The notes under the pieces were generated by a model that did not search any database, had not been told where the DNA came from, and worked only from the letters and a program-made list of their open reading frames with translations. A stretch of DNA of 64,000 bases from assembly GCF_014649795.1 (NCBI RefSeq), contig NZ_BMTS01000025.1, positions 35,053-99,052 on the forward strand, given 5' to 3'. The position numbers and the translations under genes are program-made. The DNA is from Streptomyces melanogenes. Lineage in GTDB: Bacteria > Actinomycetota > Actinomycetes > Streptomycetales > Streptomycetaceae. Of this stretch, positions 25,320 to 33,343 are shown piece after piece; positions within the stretch are counted from its first letter, which is position 1; every line of letters begins with the position of its first letter.

Positions 25320-26750
25320 CTACACCCCGCCGGTGTGCACCTGGAAGGCCGCGCGGCGCACCGCCTTGGCGAGCGCCGGGTCCGGGTGGGCGGCGGCGAG
25401 GGCGACCAGGACCTGGACGGTGCGGGGGTGGCCGACGGCCCTGACCTCGTCGAGCAGGGCGGGCACGGTGCCCTGCACGGCCGAGTCGAGGTGGCGGACC
25501 ATCAGCTCGACCTCGCCGTGGTCGGCGACGGCCGCGGCGGTGTCGACCCAGAGCCAGGTGGACTCCTCGCGGGTGAGGACGGCGGTGGCGTCCTCGGGGT
25601 CGGTCCCCTCGTGCTCGGCGAGCCAGAGCAGGGCGTAGGGGCGCAGGAAGATCTCGTCGGTGGCGGCGCGCACCTCGGGCTCGGCGGGCGCGCCGACGAC
25701 CCGGAGCGCCTCGAAGGCGAGCCCGCGCACCAGGGCGTCCTCGCCCCGGGCCGCGTCCAGCAGCTCGGTCACCGCGCTGCCGACGGGCCGGGCGGCGAGC
25801 CAGGCGCGGTACTCGGCGCGGGCCGGGCCGGGGGTGAGCCGGGCGCAGCCGCGCAGCATGTCCTCGGCGGACTGCTCGATGTTGCCGGCCGGGCTCTGCG
25901 CGGCGACGCAGATCTGCTCCAGCTTGACCCACACCGCCCAGCTGCCGAGCGGGGTGAGGGTGGCCGAGCCCTCGCCGAGGGTGAGCGCGCCGACGGCGGC
26001 GAGCCCGGAGAGCACCCAGTCGAGGAGGAGGGAGAGGAAGGCGAGGGAGGCGGGGCGGTCCCCGCCGGTGCCGTCCGCGTCGGTGCCGTACGGGACTTCG
26101 CAGCGCTCGTCGCGCAGTTCGGCGACGCGCTGGCCGAGCAGGTCGAGCAGGGCCGGTACGAGGACGGGGCCGGCCGAGAGCTGGAGGAGAGAGAGCACCT
26201 GGGGGACGGCTTCGACGACCTCGGCCACGGCGGCGGGCGCGATGGCGGCCGGGGCGGGGTGGACGATCGACCAGGCGTCGAAGAGGGCGACCCAGCCGCG
26301 CAGCACGGCGGCGTCGTCGCGGTCCCAGGCGCGCAGCCGCCAGCCGGGGCGCGCGGTGCCGCCGTGCAGTTCGACGAGTCCGGCGAGCCGGGCCCGGTCC
26401 CAGCCGGCCCGCACCTGGGCGGGCGTCAGCCCGAGGGTGGCGGCGGCCAGTTCGGCGGCGGCGCCCGACAGGGTGCCGGTCGGGGCGGGGCGGGGCGCGC
26501 TGCCCCGGGCGCGCTCGGCGTCGGCCCAGCGGGCGACGCGTACGGCGTCGGCGAGGACCGCTCTGGCCTGGCGGGCCAGTTCGGCGGCGGCCGGGGTGCC
26601 CTCGGGCGGCCGGGAGCCCGCCCGGGAGCGGCGGTCGCTCACGGCCCGGCGGGCGCTGGCGAGCGGTCGGGCATCCTTCGCGTGCGGTGCGCGGACAAGC
26701 CGCAGTCTGGAGTCTCGCGGCAACTTCTCTTCAGGCTTCCGGGACGTCAC
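25320..26750 (-). CDS. Conserved hypothetical protein with winged-helix-like middle
   Basis: 476 residues, unrecognised. The GTG start at 26750 is preferred for GGGAAG eight bases upstream; an open frame to 27026 adds an unlikely basic tail. The N-terminal 50 residues are basic. Residues about 55-110 contain LAAATLGLTPAQVRAGWDRARLAGLVELHGG, which resembles an HTH/winged-helix, and about 225-250 another (LLLDWVLSGLAAVGALTLGEGSATLTPLG). The C-terminal third is Ala/Leu-rich helical and HEAT-like (LVRGLAFEALRVVGAPAEPEVRAAT). It is convergent with the VOC gene, 6 bp apart. Possibly a regulator or scaffold. Confidence 0.6.
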   Translation of the reverse strand: MTSRKPEEKLPRDSRLRLVRAPHAKDARPLASARRAVSDRRSRAGSRPPEGTPAAAELARQARAVLADAVRVARWADAERARGSAPRPAPTGTLSGAAAELAAATLGLTPAQVRAGWDRARLAGLVELHGGTARPGWRLRAWDRDDAAVLRGWVALFDAWSIVHPAPAAIAPAAVAEVVEAVPQVLSLLQLSAGPVLVPALLDLLGQRVAELRDERCEVPYGTDADGTGGDRPASLAFLSLLLDWVLSGLAAVGALTLGEGSATLTPLGSWAVWVKLEQICVAAQSPAGNIEQSAEDMLRGCARLTPGPARAEYRAWLAARPVGSAVTELLDAARGEDALVRGLAFEALRVVGAPAEPEVRAATDEIFLRPYALLWLAEHEGTDPEDATAVLTREESTWLWVDTAAAVADHGEVELMVRHLDSAVQGTVPALLDEVRAVGHPRTVQVLVALAAAHPDPALAKAVRRAAFQVHTGGV

Positions 26751-26962
26751 GGATGCAGTCTTCCCGCTGACGGGCAGAAAGCCCAAACGGAATGGGGGAA
26801 GTCCGGCTGCCGCGCGGGCCGGCGCGGCCGGGTCCGGGGCTGTCCACCGGGGCTGCGCGGTCCGTTGACGGGCCGATTGCAGAAACGGAATGGGCGTCCT
26901 GATCGTCGGGGCGGTGCGGCGCGCCCCCCGTGCGCCGCTTCGGGTGCGTTTGCCCCCGCGTG

Positions 26963-28087
26963 TCACATCAGCGGCGTCAGGAAGCGCCGCAGCGCCTCTT
27001 CGTAGCGGGCGGGGTCGGCGTTCCACATTGAGGCGTGCGGGGCGTGCTGGACGGTGTGAAGGGTCACCAGATCGGGGCGGCGGGCCGAGAGTTCACGGGT
27101 GAGGTGCCAGGAGGCCAGGGTGTCGTCGGGGCCGTGGAAGACCAGCGCCGGGACGCTCAGGGCGGCCGGGTCGGCGGCTTCGCGCAGATTGCCGCCGTGC
27201 GGGCCGGTGCGGCCCTGCGCGGCGCGGACGGCGAGCGGAAGCAGTGCGCTCGGGGCGCCGTGGGCGACGGCGAGGGCGCGCAGGGTGCCCTCCCAGTCGA
27301 GCACCGGCGAGTCGAGGACGACGCCTCGGATGTGCTCGCGCATCCCGGAGCTCGCGGCGGCGTGCAGCGCCATGGTGGCGCCGGTGGACCAGCCGTGCAG
27401 GATGACGCGCTCGGCGCCGGAGCGCACGGCGTACCGGACGGCGGCGTCCAGGTCGCGCCACTCCGAGTCGCCGAGGTGGCCGAGGCCGTCCGGGGAGCGG
27501 GGGGCGCCCTCGTCGCCCCGGTAGGCGATGTCGAGCACCGGCAGCTGCCGGTGGTGCAGGAACCCGATGAGGTTGAGCGGGTGCTCGCGGGTGGTGCCCA
27601 GGCCGTGCACGGTGATCACCCAGGTCTTCCGCACGCCCGGCACCAGCCAGGCGGGCAGCACCCCGAGCTCCGCGGGGATCTCCACGTCCTCGTAGTCGAT
27701 CCCGAGGGCCTCTTTCGGGGTCCCGTGGTGGAGCTGGGGGGTGAGCCGGACCCGGTCCCCCGGCTGCGGGGTGCCCCGGGTGACCAGCTCCAGGCGGCGC
27801 ACCACGGTGTCCGCCGGGTGCGGCACGTCGACGACCTCGCCGACCACCGCGCGGATGCCGGAGCCCTCGATCCCGTAAAGCCCGGGCCGCAGCGAGGCCA
27901 GGCAGCGGGTCAGGGCGATCCGCCCGGGCCCGGTGGCGTGCACGGTGAGCTCGGGGTCGGTGGGCAGCGGGCGGCCGGGCGGCGCCTTGAGGGCCGCGTC
28001 GCTCGCGTACCGTCCGGCGGCGACCGCTGCCGCGCCGACGCCGATGAGTGTGGTGACGGCCGCTGCCGTCGCTGTTGCCGGGCGCAC
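26963..28087 (-). CDS. Alpha/beta hydrolase with N-terminal membrane segment
   Basis: 374 residues starting at GTG 28087. A signal-anchor (ATATAAAVTTLIGVGAAAVAA) precedes a beta-rich region (about 40-150), then an alpha/beta hydrolase core: TWVITVHGLGTTREHPLN (oxyanion region), ILHGWSTGATMALHA (nucleophile Ser in GWSTG), FHGPDDTLASWHLT (acid) and QHAPHASMWN (His). It is probably an extracytoplasmic or membrane-associated esterase/lipase-like enzyme; the substrate is unknown. The stop lies 212 bp from the neighbouring upstream-gene start at 26750, a gap in which I see no gene. Confidence 0.82.
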   Translation of the reverse strand: MRPATATAAAVTTLIGVGAAAVAAGRYASDAALKAPPGRPLPTDPELTVHATGPGRIALTRCLASLRPGLYGIEGSGIRAVVGEVVDVPHPADTVVRRLELVTRGTPQPGDRVRLTPQLHHGTPKEALGIDYEDVEIPAELGVLPAWLVPGVRKTWVITVHGLGTTREHPLNLIGFLHHRQLPVLDIAYRGDEGAPRSPDGLGHLGDSEWRDLDAAVRYAVRSGAERVILHGWSTGATMALHAAASSGMREHIRGVVLDSPVLDWEGTLRALAVAHGAPSALLPLAVRAAQGRTGPHGGNLREAADPAALSVPALVFHGPDDTLASWHLTRELSARRPDLVTLHTVQHAPHASMWNADPARYEEALRRFLTPLM

Positions 28088-28164
28088 CGTTCCAGTGTCG
28101 GCAGAGCGTGGCGCCGCGGCCAGTGGGCGGGGGCCTACCGGGGCACGCCCGAGTGCGGGGGCCG

Positions 28165-28824
28165 TCAGCGCTGCCCGTAGCCCCGGAACTGTTCGGCGGC
28201 CCGGTCGAGGTCGGCGGCGGAGAGCAGGGAAGGGGTGCGACCGGGGACGGAGGAGGCGGCGAGCCAGAGGCGGCACATCCACTCCAGCTGGGCGGTGCGG
28301 TCGTATGCCTGGGAAAGGGTGGTTCCGTAGGTGATCGTCCCGTGGTTTTGGAGGAGGCAGCCGGTGCGGCCCGCGAGGGCGCGCAGCATGTTCTGCGCCA
28401 GTTCCTCGGTTCCGTACAGCGCGTAGGGCGCGACCTGGACCGGACCGCCGAGCGTGGCGGTCATGTAGTGGACCGGCGGGAGCTCGGTGACCAGTGTGGA
28501 GACGGCCGTGGCGTGCACGGCGTGGGTGTGGACGACGGCCCGGGCGTCGGTGCCGCCGTATACGGCCAGGTGCATGGGCAGCTCGCTGGTGGGGCGCAGC
28601 GTGCCGGTCACCTGGCGGCCGGTGAGGTCGACGGCGACGGTGTCGTCGGGGCCGAGGCGGTCGTAGGGGACCCCGGTGGGGGTGACCAGGACCAGGTCCC
28701 CGACGCGTACGGAGACATTGCCCGAGGTGCCCACGACCAGGCCTTCCTCGGCGGTTCGGCGCGCGGTGGCGGTCAGCTCGGCCCAGGCCGCGGCGACCGC
28801 CGCTGAGTCGTTCGGCTCTCCCAT
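28165..28824 (-). CDS. Class II aldolase/adducin family protein
   Basis: 219 residues. The zinc-binding motif AVVHTHAVHATAVSTL supplies two His ligands, with a third in LLQNHGTITYG. TSGNVSVR near the N-terminus binds phosphate in L-fuculose-1-phosphate aldolase, the closest described relative type. Expected reaction: retro-aldol cleavage of a phosphorylated sugar or a related dehydratase/epimerase step. The ATG at 28824 is preferred because of GAGG about eight bases upstream. Confidence 0.88.
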   Translation of the reverse strand: MGEPNDSAAVAAAWAELTATARRTAEEGLVVGTSGNVSVRVGDLVLVTPTGVPYDRLGPDDTVAVDLTGRQVTGTLRPTSELPMHLAVYGGTDARAVVHTHAVHATAVSTLVTELPPVHYMTATLGGPVQVAPYALYGTEELAQNMLRALAGRTGCLLQNHGTITYGTTLSQAYDRTAQLEWMCRLWLAASSVPGRTPSLLSAADLDRAAEQFRGYGQR

Positions 28825-28963
28825 GGGGCGATCCTCGCAGGCTGCGCGCGGCGGGCGGCGGAGTGAGCAGAATCTCTTCAATGGGCTCTATGGCCCATTC
28901 ACGGGGTTTGTCAGGGCCTGGCCGCACCAGAAACCGGTCAGATACACCGCGACGCCGGACCCA

Positions 28964-29004
28964 GTTCACCTTCCGTTCATCCAGGTTACTTACGTTCGTC
29001 CAGC
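28964..29004 (+). promoter_or_regulatory. PHO boxes (PhoP-binding direct repeats) upstream of pit
   Basis: Two adjacent 11-bp units, GTTCACCTTCC (28964-28974) and GTTCATCCAGG (28975-28985), are followed after 8 bp by a third, GTTCGTCCAGC (28994-29004). They match the Streptomyces PHO-box unit, GTTCAYYYRGC-like direct repeats bound by the response regulator PhoP under phosphate starvation. They end 28 bp before the pit start codon. Confidence 0.8.
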
Positions 29005-29032
29005 CACTGACGTCGAACGATTGCCTGGGTAA

Positions 29033-30298
29033 ATGGAACACATCACGCTGCTGCTCGCCATTGTGGTCGTGACAGCTCTAGTGTTCGATTTCACGAACGG
29101 TTTCCATGACACCGCCAACGCGATGGCCACGACCATCTCGACCGGCGCCCTGAAACCCAAAGCCGCGGTCGCCATGTCCGCCGCGCTCAACCTGGTCGGC
29201 GCGTTCCTGTCGGTGGAGGTCGCCAAGACGATCTCCGGCGGGATCATCAACGAGAAGGGCATCAGAACAGAGGTGATCTTCGCGGCGCTCGTCGGCGCCA
29301 TCCTCTGGAACCTGGTGACCTGGCTGCTCGGCCTGCCGTCCAGCTCCTCCCACGCCCTGTTCGGCGGTCTGATCGGCGCGGCCGTGATGTCGGCCGGCTG
29401 GTCCTCGGTGAACGGCTCGACCGTCGTCACCAAGGTGCTGCTCCCCGCCGTCGCCGCCCCGATCGTCGCGGGCGTCGCCTCGATGCTGGCCACGCGTCTG
29501 ACGTACCGGATCAACCGGAACACGGACGAGAAGGCCACCGCCAAGGGCTACCGGGCCGGACAGATCGCCTCCGCCGGTCTCGTCTCGCTCGCCCACGGCA
29601 CCAACGACGCGCAGAAGACCATGGGCATCATCACGCTCGCCCTGGTCACCGGCGGTGTGCTGCACCCGGGCGCCAACCCCCCGATGTGGGTCATCGTCTC
29701 GGCCGGCATGGCCATCGCCATGGGCACCTACCTCGGCGGCTGGCGCATCATCCGCACCATGGGCAAGGGCCTGACCGAGCTGGCGCCGCCGCAGGGCTTC
29801 GCCGCCCAGTCCGGTGCCGCGACCGTCATCCTGGCCTCCTCGCACCTCGGCTTCTCCCTCTCCACCACCCAGGTCTGCTCCGGCTCCGTCATGGGCGCCG
29901 GCCTCGGCCGCAAGGGCGGTGTGGTCCGCTGGTCCACCGCGACCCGCATGTTCATCGCCTGGGGCCTGACCCTGCCCGCCGCGGGTCTGGTCGGCGCCGG
30001 CGCCGAGTTCCTCACCGGCCAGGGCACCTGGGGCGTCGTCCTCGTGGCGATCCTGCTGATCGCGGGCTCCGGCTTCATCTGGAAGCTGTCGCGCCGCCAG
30101 CCGGTCGACCACAACGACGTCACCGCCACCGTCCCCCCGGCCGAGTCCCCGGCCGAGCCCGCGGGCGTCGTGACCACCGCGATCGCCGCCGTCACCCCGC
30201 CGCCCACCGTCGCCGCCGTGGCCGCCGATCTGACGGCCACCATCCCGGCGCCGGCCCCGGTGGCCCCCGCCGACCCGGCCCGCCCGGCCACCGTCTGA
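29033..30298 (+). CDS. pitH2: Low-affinity inorganic phosphate transporter, Pit family
   Basis: 421 residues, about ten membrane helices. Both halves carry the Pit signature: FDFTNGFHDTANAMATTIS near the N-terminus and SLAHGTNDAQKTMGI in the middle, the duplicated phosphate-binding repeats. It takes up metal-phosphate in symport with protons. The C-terminus (last 60 residues) is an Ala/Pro-rich tail without known function. Position before the cobalamin cluster and the PHO boxes suggest it corresponds to PitH2 of S. coelicolor (assigned from memory). The ATG at 29033 lacks a clear ribosome site. Confidence 0.9.
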   Translation: MEHITLLLAIVVVTALVFDFTNGFHDTANAMATTISTGALKPKAAVAMSAALNLVGAFLSVEVAKTISGGIINEKGIRTEVIFAALVGAILWNLVTWLLGLPSSSSHALFGGLIGAAVMSAGWSSVNGSTVVTKVLLPAVAAPIVAGVASMLATRLTYRINRNTDEKATAKGYRAGQIASAGLVSLAHGTNDAQKTMGIITLALVTGGVLHPGANPPMWVIVSAGMAIAMGTYLGGWRIIRTMGKGLTELAPPQGFAAQSGAATVILASSHLGFSLSTTQVCSGSVMGAGLGRKGGVVRWSTATRMFIAWGLTLPAAGLVGAGAEFLTGQGTWGVVLVAILLIAGSGFIWKLSRRQPVDHNDVTATVPPAESPAEPAGVVTTAIAAVTPPPTVAAVAADLTATIPAPAPVAPADPARPATV

Positions 30299-30326
30299 CC
30301 CGGCCGCGCACTCCAAAGGAATCGTC

Positions 30327-30551
30327 ATGCACATCGACTGGGCAGCTCTCGGCACCGTCTTCGGTGTCAGCCTCATCGTCACCGTCGGCCTGGTGGGCCT
30401 GTTCACCGTCGGGATCGTCGGCCTCAGCAAGCAGCAGTCGGCCGCGGCCGGCAAGGGCAACGTCGCCGTCGCCCGCACCACCGCCTACCTCTGCTTCGCG
30501 CTCTGCGCGGCGGCCGTCGCGTACGGCATCAACCTGATCGTCGGCAAGTAG
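30327..30551 (+). CDS. Small two-helix membrane protein, Pit partner
   Basis: 74 residues: LGTVFGVSLIVTVGLVGLFTVGIVGL, a polar loop SKQQSAAAGKGNVAVAR, then TTAYLCFALCAAAVAYGINLIV. It starts 28 bp after pit with AAAGGA upstream and ends just before a strong terminator, so the two form an operon under the PHO boxes. It is a conserved streptomycete partner of this Pit gene; function unknown, possibly a transporter subunit. Confidence 0.8.
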   Translation: MHIDWAALGTVFGVSLIVTVGLVGLFTVGIVGLSKQQSAAAGKGNVAVARTTAYLCFALCAAAVAYGINLIVGK

Positions 30552-30575
30552 CCGACGAGCGGTATCGCACACCCC

Positions 30576-30610
30576 AGAACCGCCCTCCGGCCCCGCCGGA
30601 GGGCGGTTCT
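30576..30610 (+). terminator. Strong intrinsic-type terminator after the pit operon
   Basis: AGAACCGCCCTCCGG (30576-30590) pairs perfectly with CCGGAGGGCGGTTCT (30596-30610) around a 5-base loop, followed by CTGTGTG. The 15-bp stem insulates the phosphate operon from the cobalamin riboswitch promoter downstream. Confidence 0.85.
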
Positions 30611-30653
30611 CTGTGTGCCTCGGCACACTCTCCCGTCGCAGGTCAGCAGCGAG

Positions 30654-30682
30654 TTGACGGGCGTTCGCGGGCGTGGTGGACT
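30654..30682 (+). promoter_or_regulatory. Probable promoter of the cobalamin operon
   Basis: TTGACG (30654-30659) and TGGACT (30677-30682) are spaced 17 bp, a reasonable HrdB-type -35 with a weaker -10. Transcription would start about 30689, just ahead of the riboswitch. Assigned by pattern only. Confidence 0.45.
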
Positions 30683-30694
30683 GCCCGAGCCATT

Positions 30695-30788
30695 ACGGCG
30701 GCAGAAGAGGAAGCCGGTGCGAATCCGGCGCGGTCCCGCCACTGTCATCGGGGAATCATCCCCGTGAGCCAGGAACTCTCACCGCCGG
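30695..30788 (+). ncRNA. Cobalamin (AdoCbl) riboswitch
   Basis: The conserved aptamer core is readable: GAGGAAGCCGGTGCGAATCC, then GCGGTCCCGCCACTGT, a variable hairpin with GGGGAATCATCCCC, and the B12-box-like end GAGCCAGGAACTCTC. The outer pairing is CGGCGG (from about 30696) with CCGCCG (30782-30787). Between the aptamer and cobD (30909), GTGAGG (30820-30825) can pair with CCTCAC (30881-30886), or AACGCC (30830-30835) with GGCGTT (30887-30892); these are alternative structures suited to switch ribosome access. Adenosylcobalamin would repress the operon. Confidence 0.92.
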
Positions 30789-30908
30789 TCGACGTCGTAC
30801 CAGGGCGCGGACACCCTGAGTGAGGACATAACGCCATGCGCGCCTGCCTGTTGCCGGCCCACCCCGGAAGTACCAGAGCCCCTCACGGCGTTGCGGCGGG
30901 CTGACCCC

Positions 30909-31838
30909 ATGCGTGCCGATCGCACCTTCGCGTACGGCGCCACCGCCGGTCTCCTCGGCGACCTCCTCCTCGGCGACCCCCGCCGAGGGCACCCGGTCGC
31001 CGCGTTCGGCCGTGCCGCGGCCGCCGTGGAGCGCGCGCTGTGGCGCGACCACCGGGGCTGGGGCGCGCTGCACACCGCCGTGTGCGCCGGAGGCGCCGCG
31101 GGCGCCGCACTGCTCGCCACGCGCGCGGTACGCAGGCGTCCCGCCGCGACCGTCGCCCTGACCGCCGCCGCCACCTGGGCCGTCGTGGGCGGCACTTCGC
31201 TGGGCCGGGAGGCCAGGGCGATCGGCGCCGCCCTGGAGGCCGGGGACGTCGAGGCCGCCCGCGCGCGCCTGCCGCACCTGTGCGGGCGCGACCCGCAGTC
31301 CCTGGACGCTCCCGGCATCGCGCGCGCGGTCGTCGAGTCCGTCGCCGAGAACACCTCCGACGCCGTGGTCGGCGCGCTGGTGTGGGGGGCGCTCGCGGGG
31401 GTGCCGGGCCTGATCGCCTTCCGTGCCGTCAACACGCTGGACGCGATGGTCGGCCACCGCTCGCCGCGCCATCTGCGGTACGGGTGGGCCTCGGCGCGCC
31501 TGGACGACGTGGCGGGCTGGCCGGGCGCCCGGCTCACCGCCGCGCTCGCGGTGGCCGCCGGGGACGATCGGCGTGGCGCCACGCGCGCGTGGCGCGAGGA
31601 CGCCCGCAAGCACCCGAGCCCCAACGCGGGTCCCGTGGAGGCGTCGTTCGCGGGTGCGCTCGGCGTACGGCTCGGCGGCACCCTCTCGTACGGCGGCCGC
31701 GTCGAGCACCGGCCCGTCCTGAACGGGGGCGGCCGGGCCGTGGAGGTCGCGGACATCGAACGGGCGGTGCGGCTGTCGCGCCGGGTGGGCTGGCTGGCGC
31801 TGGGCGCGGCGATCGCGGTGAGGAAGGTACGTACATGA
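30909..31838 (+). CDS. cobD: Adenosylcobinamide-phosphate synthase CobD/CbiB
   Basis: 309 residues. This integral membrane enzyme attaches aminopropanol (phosphate) to adenosylcobyric acid. Conserved pieces: LLGDLLLGDPRRGHPVAAFG, VESVAENTSDAVVGALVWGALAG, GLIAFRAVNTLDAMVGHRS and SPNAGPVEASFAGALGVRLGG. The ATG at 30909 is the first convincing start after the riboswitch. The stop overlaps the cobQ start (ATGA), so the two are coupled. It is the first gene of the cobalamin operon. Confidence 0.95.
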   Translation: MRADRTFAYGATAGLLGDLLLGDPRRGHPVAAFGRAAAAVERALWRDHRGWGALHTAVCAGGAAGAALLATRAVRRRPAATVALTAAATWAVVGGTSLGREARAIGAALEAGDVEAARARLPHLCGRDPQSLDAPGIARAVVESVAENTSDAVVGALVWGALAGVPGLIAFRAVNTLDAMVGHRSPRHLRYGWASARLDDVAGWPGARLTAALAVAAGDDRRGATRAWREDARKHPSPNAGPVEASFAGALGVRLGGTLSYGGRVEHRPVLNGGGRAVEVADIERAVRLSRRVGWLALGAAIAVRKVRT

Positions 31839-33343
31839 GCGGCGGACTGCTGGTCGCGGGCACCACATCGGACGCCGGGAAGAGCGTCGTCACCGCCGGG
31901 ATCTGCCGGTGGCTGGTGCGCCAGGGCGTGAAGGTCGCGCCGTTCAAGGGACAGAACATGTCCCTCAACTCGTTCGTCACGCGCGAGGGCGCCGAGATCG
32001 GGCGCGCGCAGGCGATGCAGGCGCAGGCGGCGCGCGTCGAGCCGTCCGCGCTGATGAACCCCGTGCTGCTCAAGCCGGGGAGCGACCGGTCGAGCCAGGT
32101 CGTACTGATGGGCAGGCCGGTCGGCGAACTGAGCGCCAGCGGCTACCACGGCGGGCGCCAGGAGGCGCTTCTCGGCACCGTCGTGGACTGCCTGGAGCGG
32201 CTGCGGGGCACATATGACGCCGTGATCTGCGAGGGGGCGGGCAGTCCGGCCGAGATCAACCTGCGACGTACCGACATCGTCAACATGGGCATCGCGCGCG
32301 CCGCGAAGCTCCCCGTGGTCGTCGTCGGCGACATCGACCGGGGCGGCGTCTTCGCCTCCTTCTTCGGTACGACCGCGCTGCTGAGCCCCGAGGACCAGGC
32401 GCTGGTCGCGGGGTACATCGTCAACAAGTTCCGCGGCGACGTCTCGCTGCTCGAACCGGGCATCGACATGCTGCGCGGGCTCACCGGCCGCCACACGTAC
32501 GGGATCCTGCCGTTCGCGCACGGCCTCGGCATCGACGAGGAGGACGGCCTGCGGGTCTCCCTGCGCGGCGCCGTGCGCGAGTCCGTGGTGGCGCCGCCGG
32601 TCGGCGAGGACGTGCTGCGGGTCGCGGTCTGCGCGATCCCGCTGATGTCCAACTTCACCGACGTGGACGCCCTCGCCGCCGAACCGGGCGTGGTCGTACG
32701 GTTCGTGGACCGGCCCGAGGAACTGGCCGACGCGGATCTGGTCGTGGTGCCGGGAACCCGGGGCACGGTCCGGGCGTTGGAATGGCTGAGGGAACGGGGG
32801 CTGGCGCGGGAGCTGGCGCGCAGGGCGGCCGAGGGGCGTCCGGTGCTGGGGATCTGCGGCGGGTTCCAGGTGCTCGGCGAGCACATCGAGGACGAGGTCG
32901 AGTCACGGGCGGGTTCCGTGGCGGGGCTCGGACTGCTGCCCGTACGGGTGCGGTTCGCGCCCGAGAAGACACTTGCACGGCCGACCGGCGAGGCGCTGGG
33001 CGAGCCCGTGGAGGGATACGAGATCCACCACGGCGTCGCTCAAGTGCTGGGCGGGGAAGCCTTCTTGGACGGATGCCGGGTCGGTGCGGTCTGGGGCACG
33101 CACTGGCACGGGTCACTTGAGAGCGACGGATTCAGGCGACGGTTCCTGGAGCGGGTCGCGAGCGCCGCGGGACGGCGTTTCGTGCCCGCCCCGGACACGT
33201 CGTTCGGCGCGCTGCGCGAAGAGCAGCTGGACCGCCTCGGCGACCTCATCGAAGAACACGCGGACACGGACGCGCTCATGCGGCTCATCGAGCAGGGCGC
33301 GCCCGCCGGACTTCCCTTCATCGCACCTGGAGCACCCGCATGA
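31835..33343 (+). CDS. cobQ: Cobyric acid synthase CobQ
   Basis: 502 residues. A glutamine-dependent amidase that amidates the b, d, e and g carboxyls of adenosylcobyrinic acid a,c-diamide. N-terminal ATP site GTTSDAGKS (residues 9-17); FKGQNMSLNSFVT and VVVGDIDRGGVFAS are family signatures. C-terminal triad-type glutaminase domain with Cys341 in GICGGFQVLGE and His in THWHG. The start overlaps cobD and the stop overlaps cobN by 4 bp each. Length and motifs are standard. Confidence 0.97.
   Translation: MSGGLLVAGTTSDAGKSVVTAGICRWLVRQGVKVAPFKGQNMSLNSFVTREGAEIGRAQAMQAQAARVEPSALMNPVLLKPGSDRSSQVVLMGRPVGELSASGYHGGRQEALLGTVVDCLERLRGTYDAVICEGAGSPAEINLRRTDIVNMGIARAAKLPVVVVGDIDRGGVFASFFGTTALLSPEDQALVAGYIVNKFRGDVSLLEPGIDMLRGLTGRHTYGILPFAHGLGIDEEDGLRVSLRGAVRESVVAPPVGEDVLRVAVCAIPLMSNFTDVDALAAEPGVVVRFVDRPEELADADLVVVPGTRGTVRALEWLRERGLARELARRAAEGRPVLGICGGFQVLGEHIEDEVESRAGSVAGLGLLPVRVRFAPEKTLARPTGEALGEPVEGYEIHHGVAQVLGGEAFLDGCRVGAVWGTHWHGSLESDGFRRRFLERVASAAGRRFVPAPDTSFGALREEQLDRLGDLIEEHADTDALMRLIEQGAPAGLPFIAPGAPA

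Noticed and set aside
26751..27026. Longer N-terminus of the hypothetical protein at 25320-26750
   Set aside because: The added residues are basic low-complexity and overlap the hydrolase gene end; GTG 26750 has a ribosome site.
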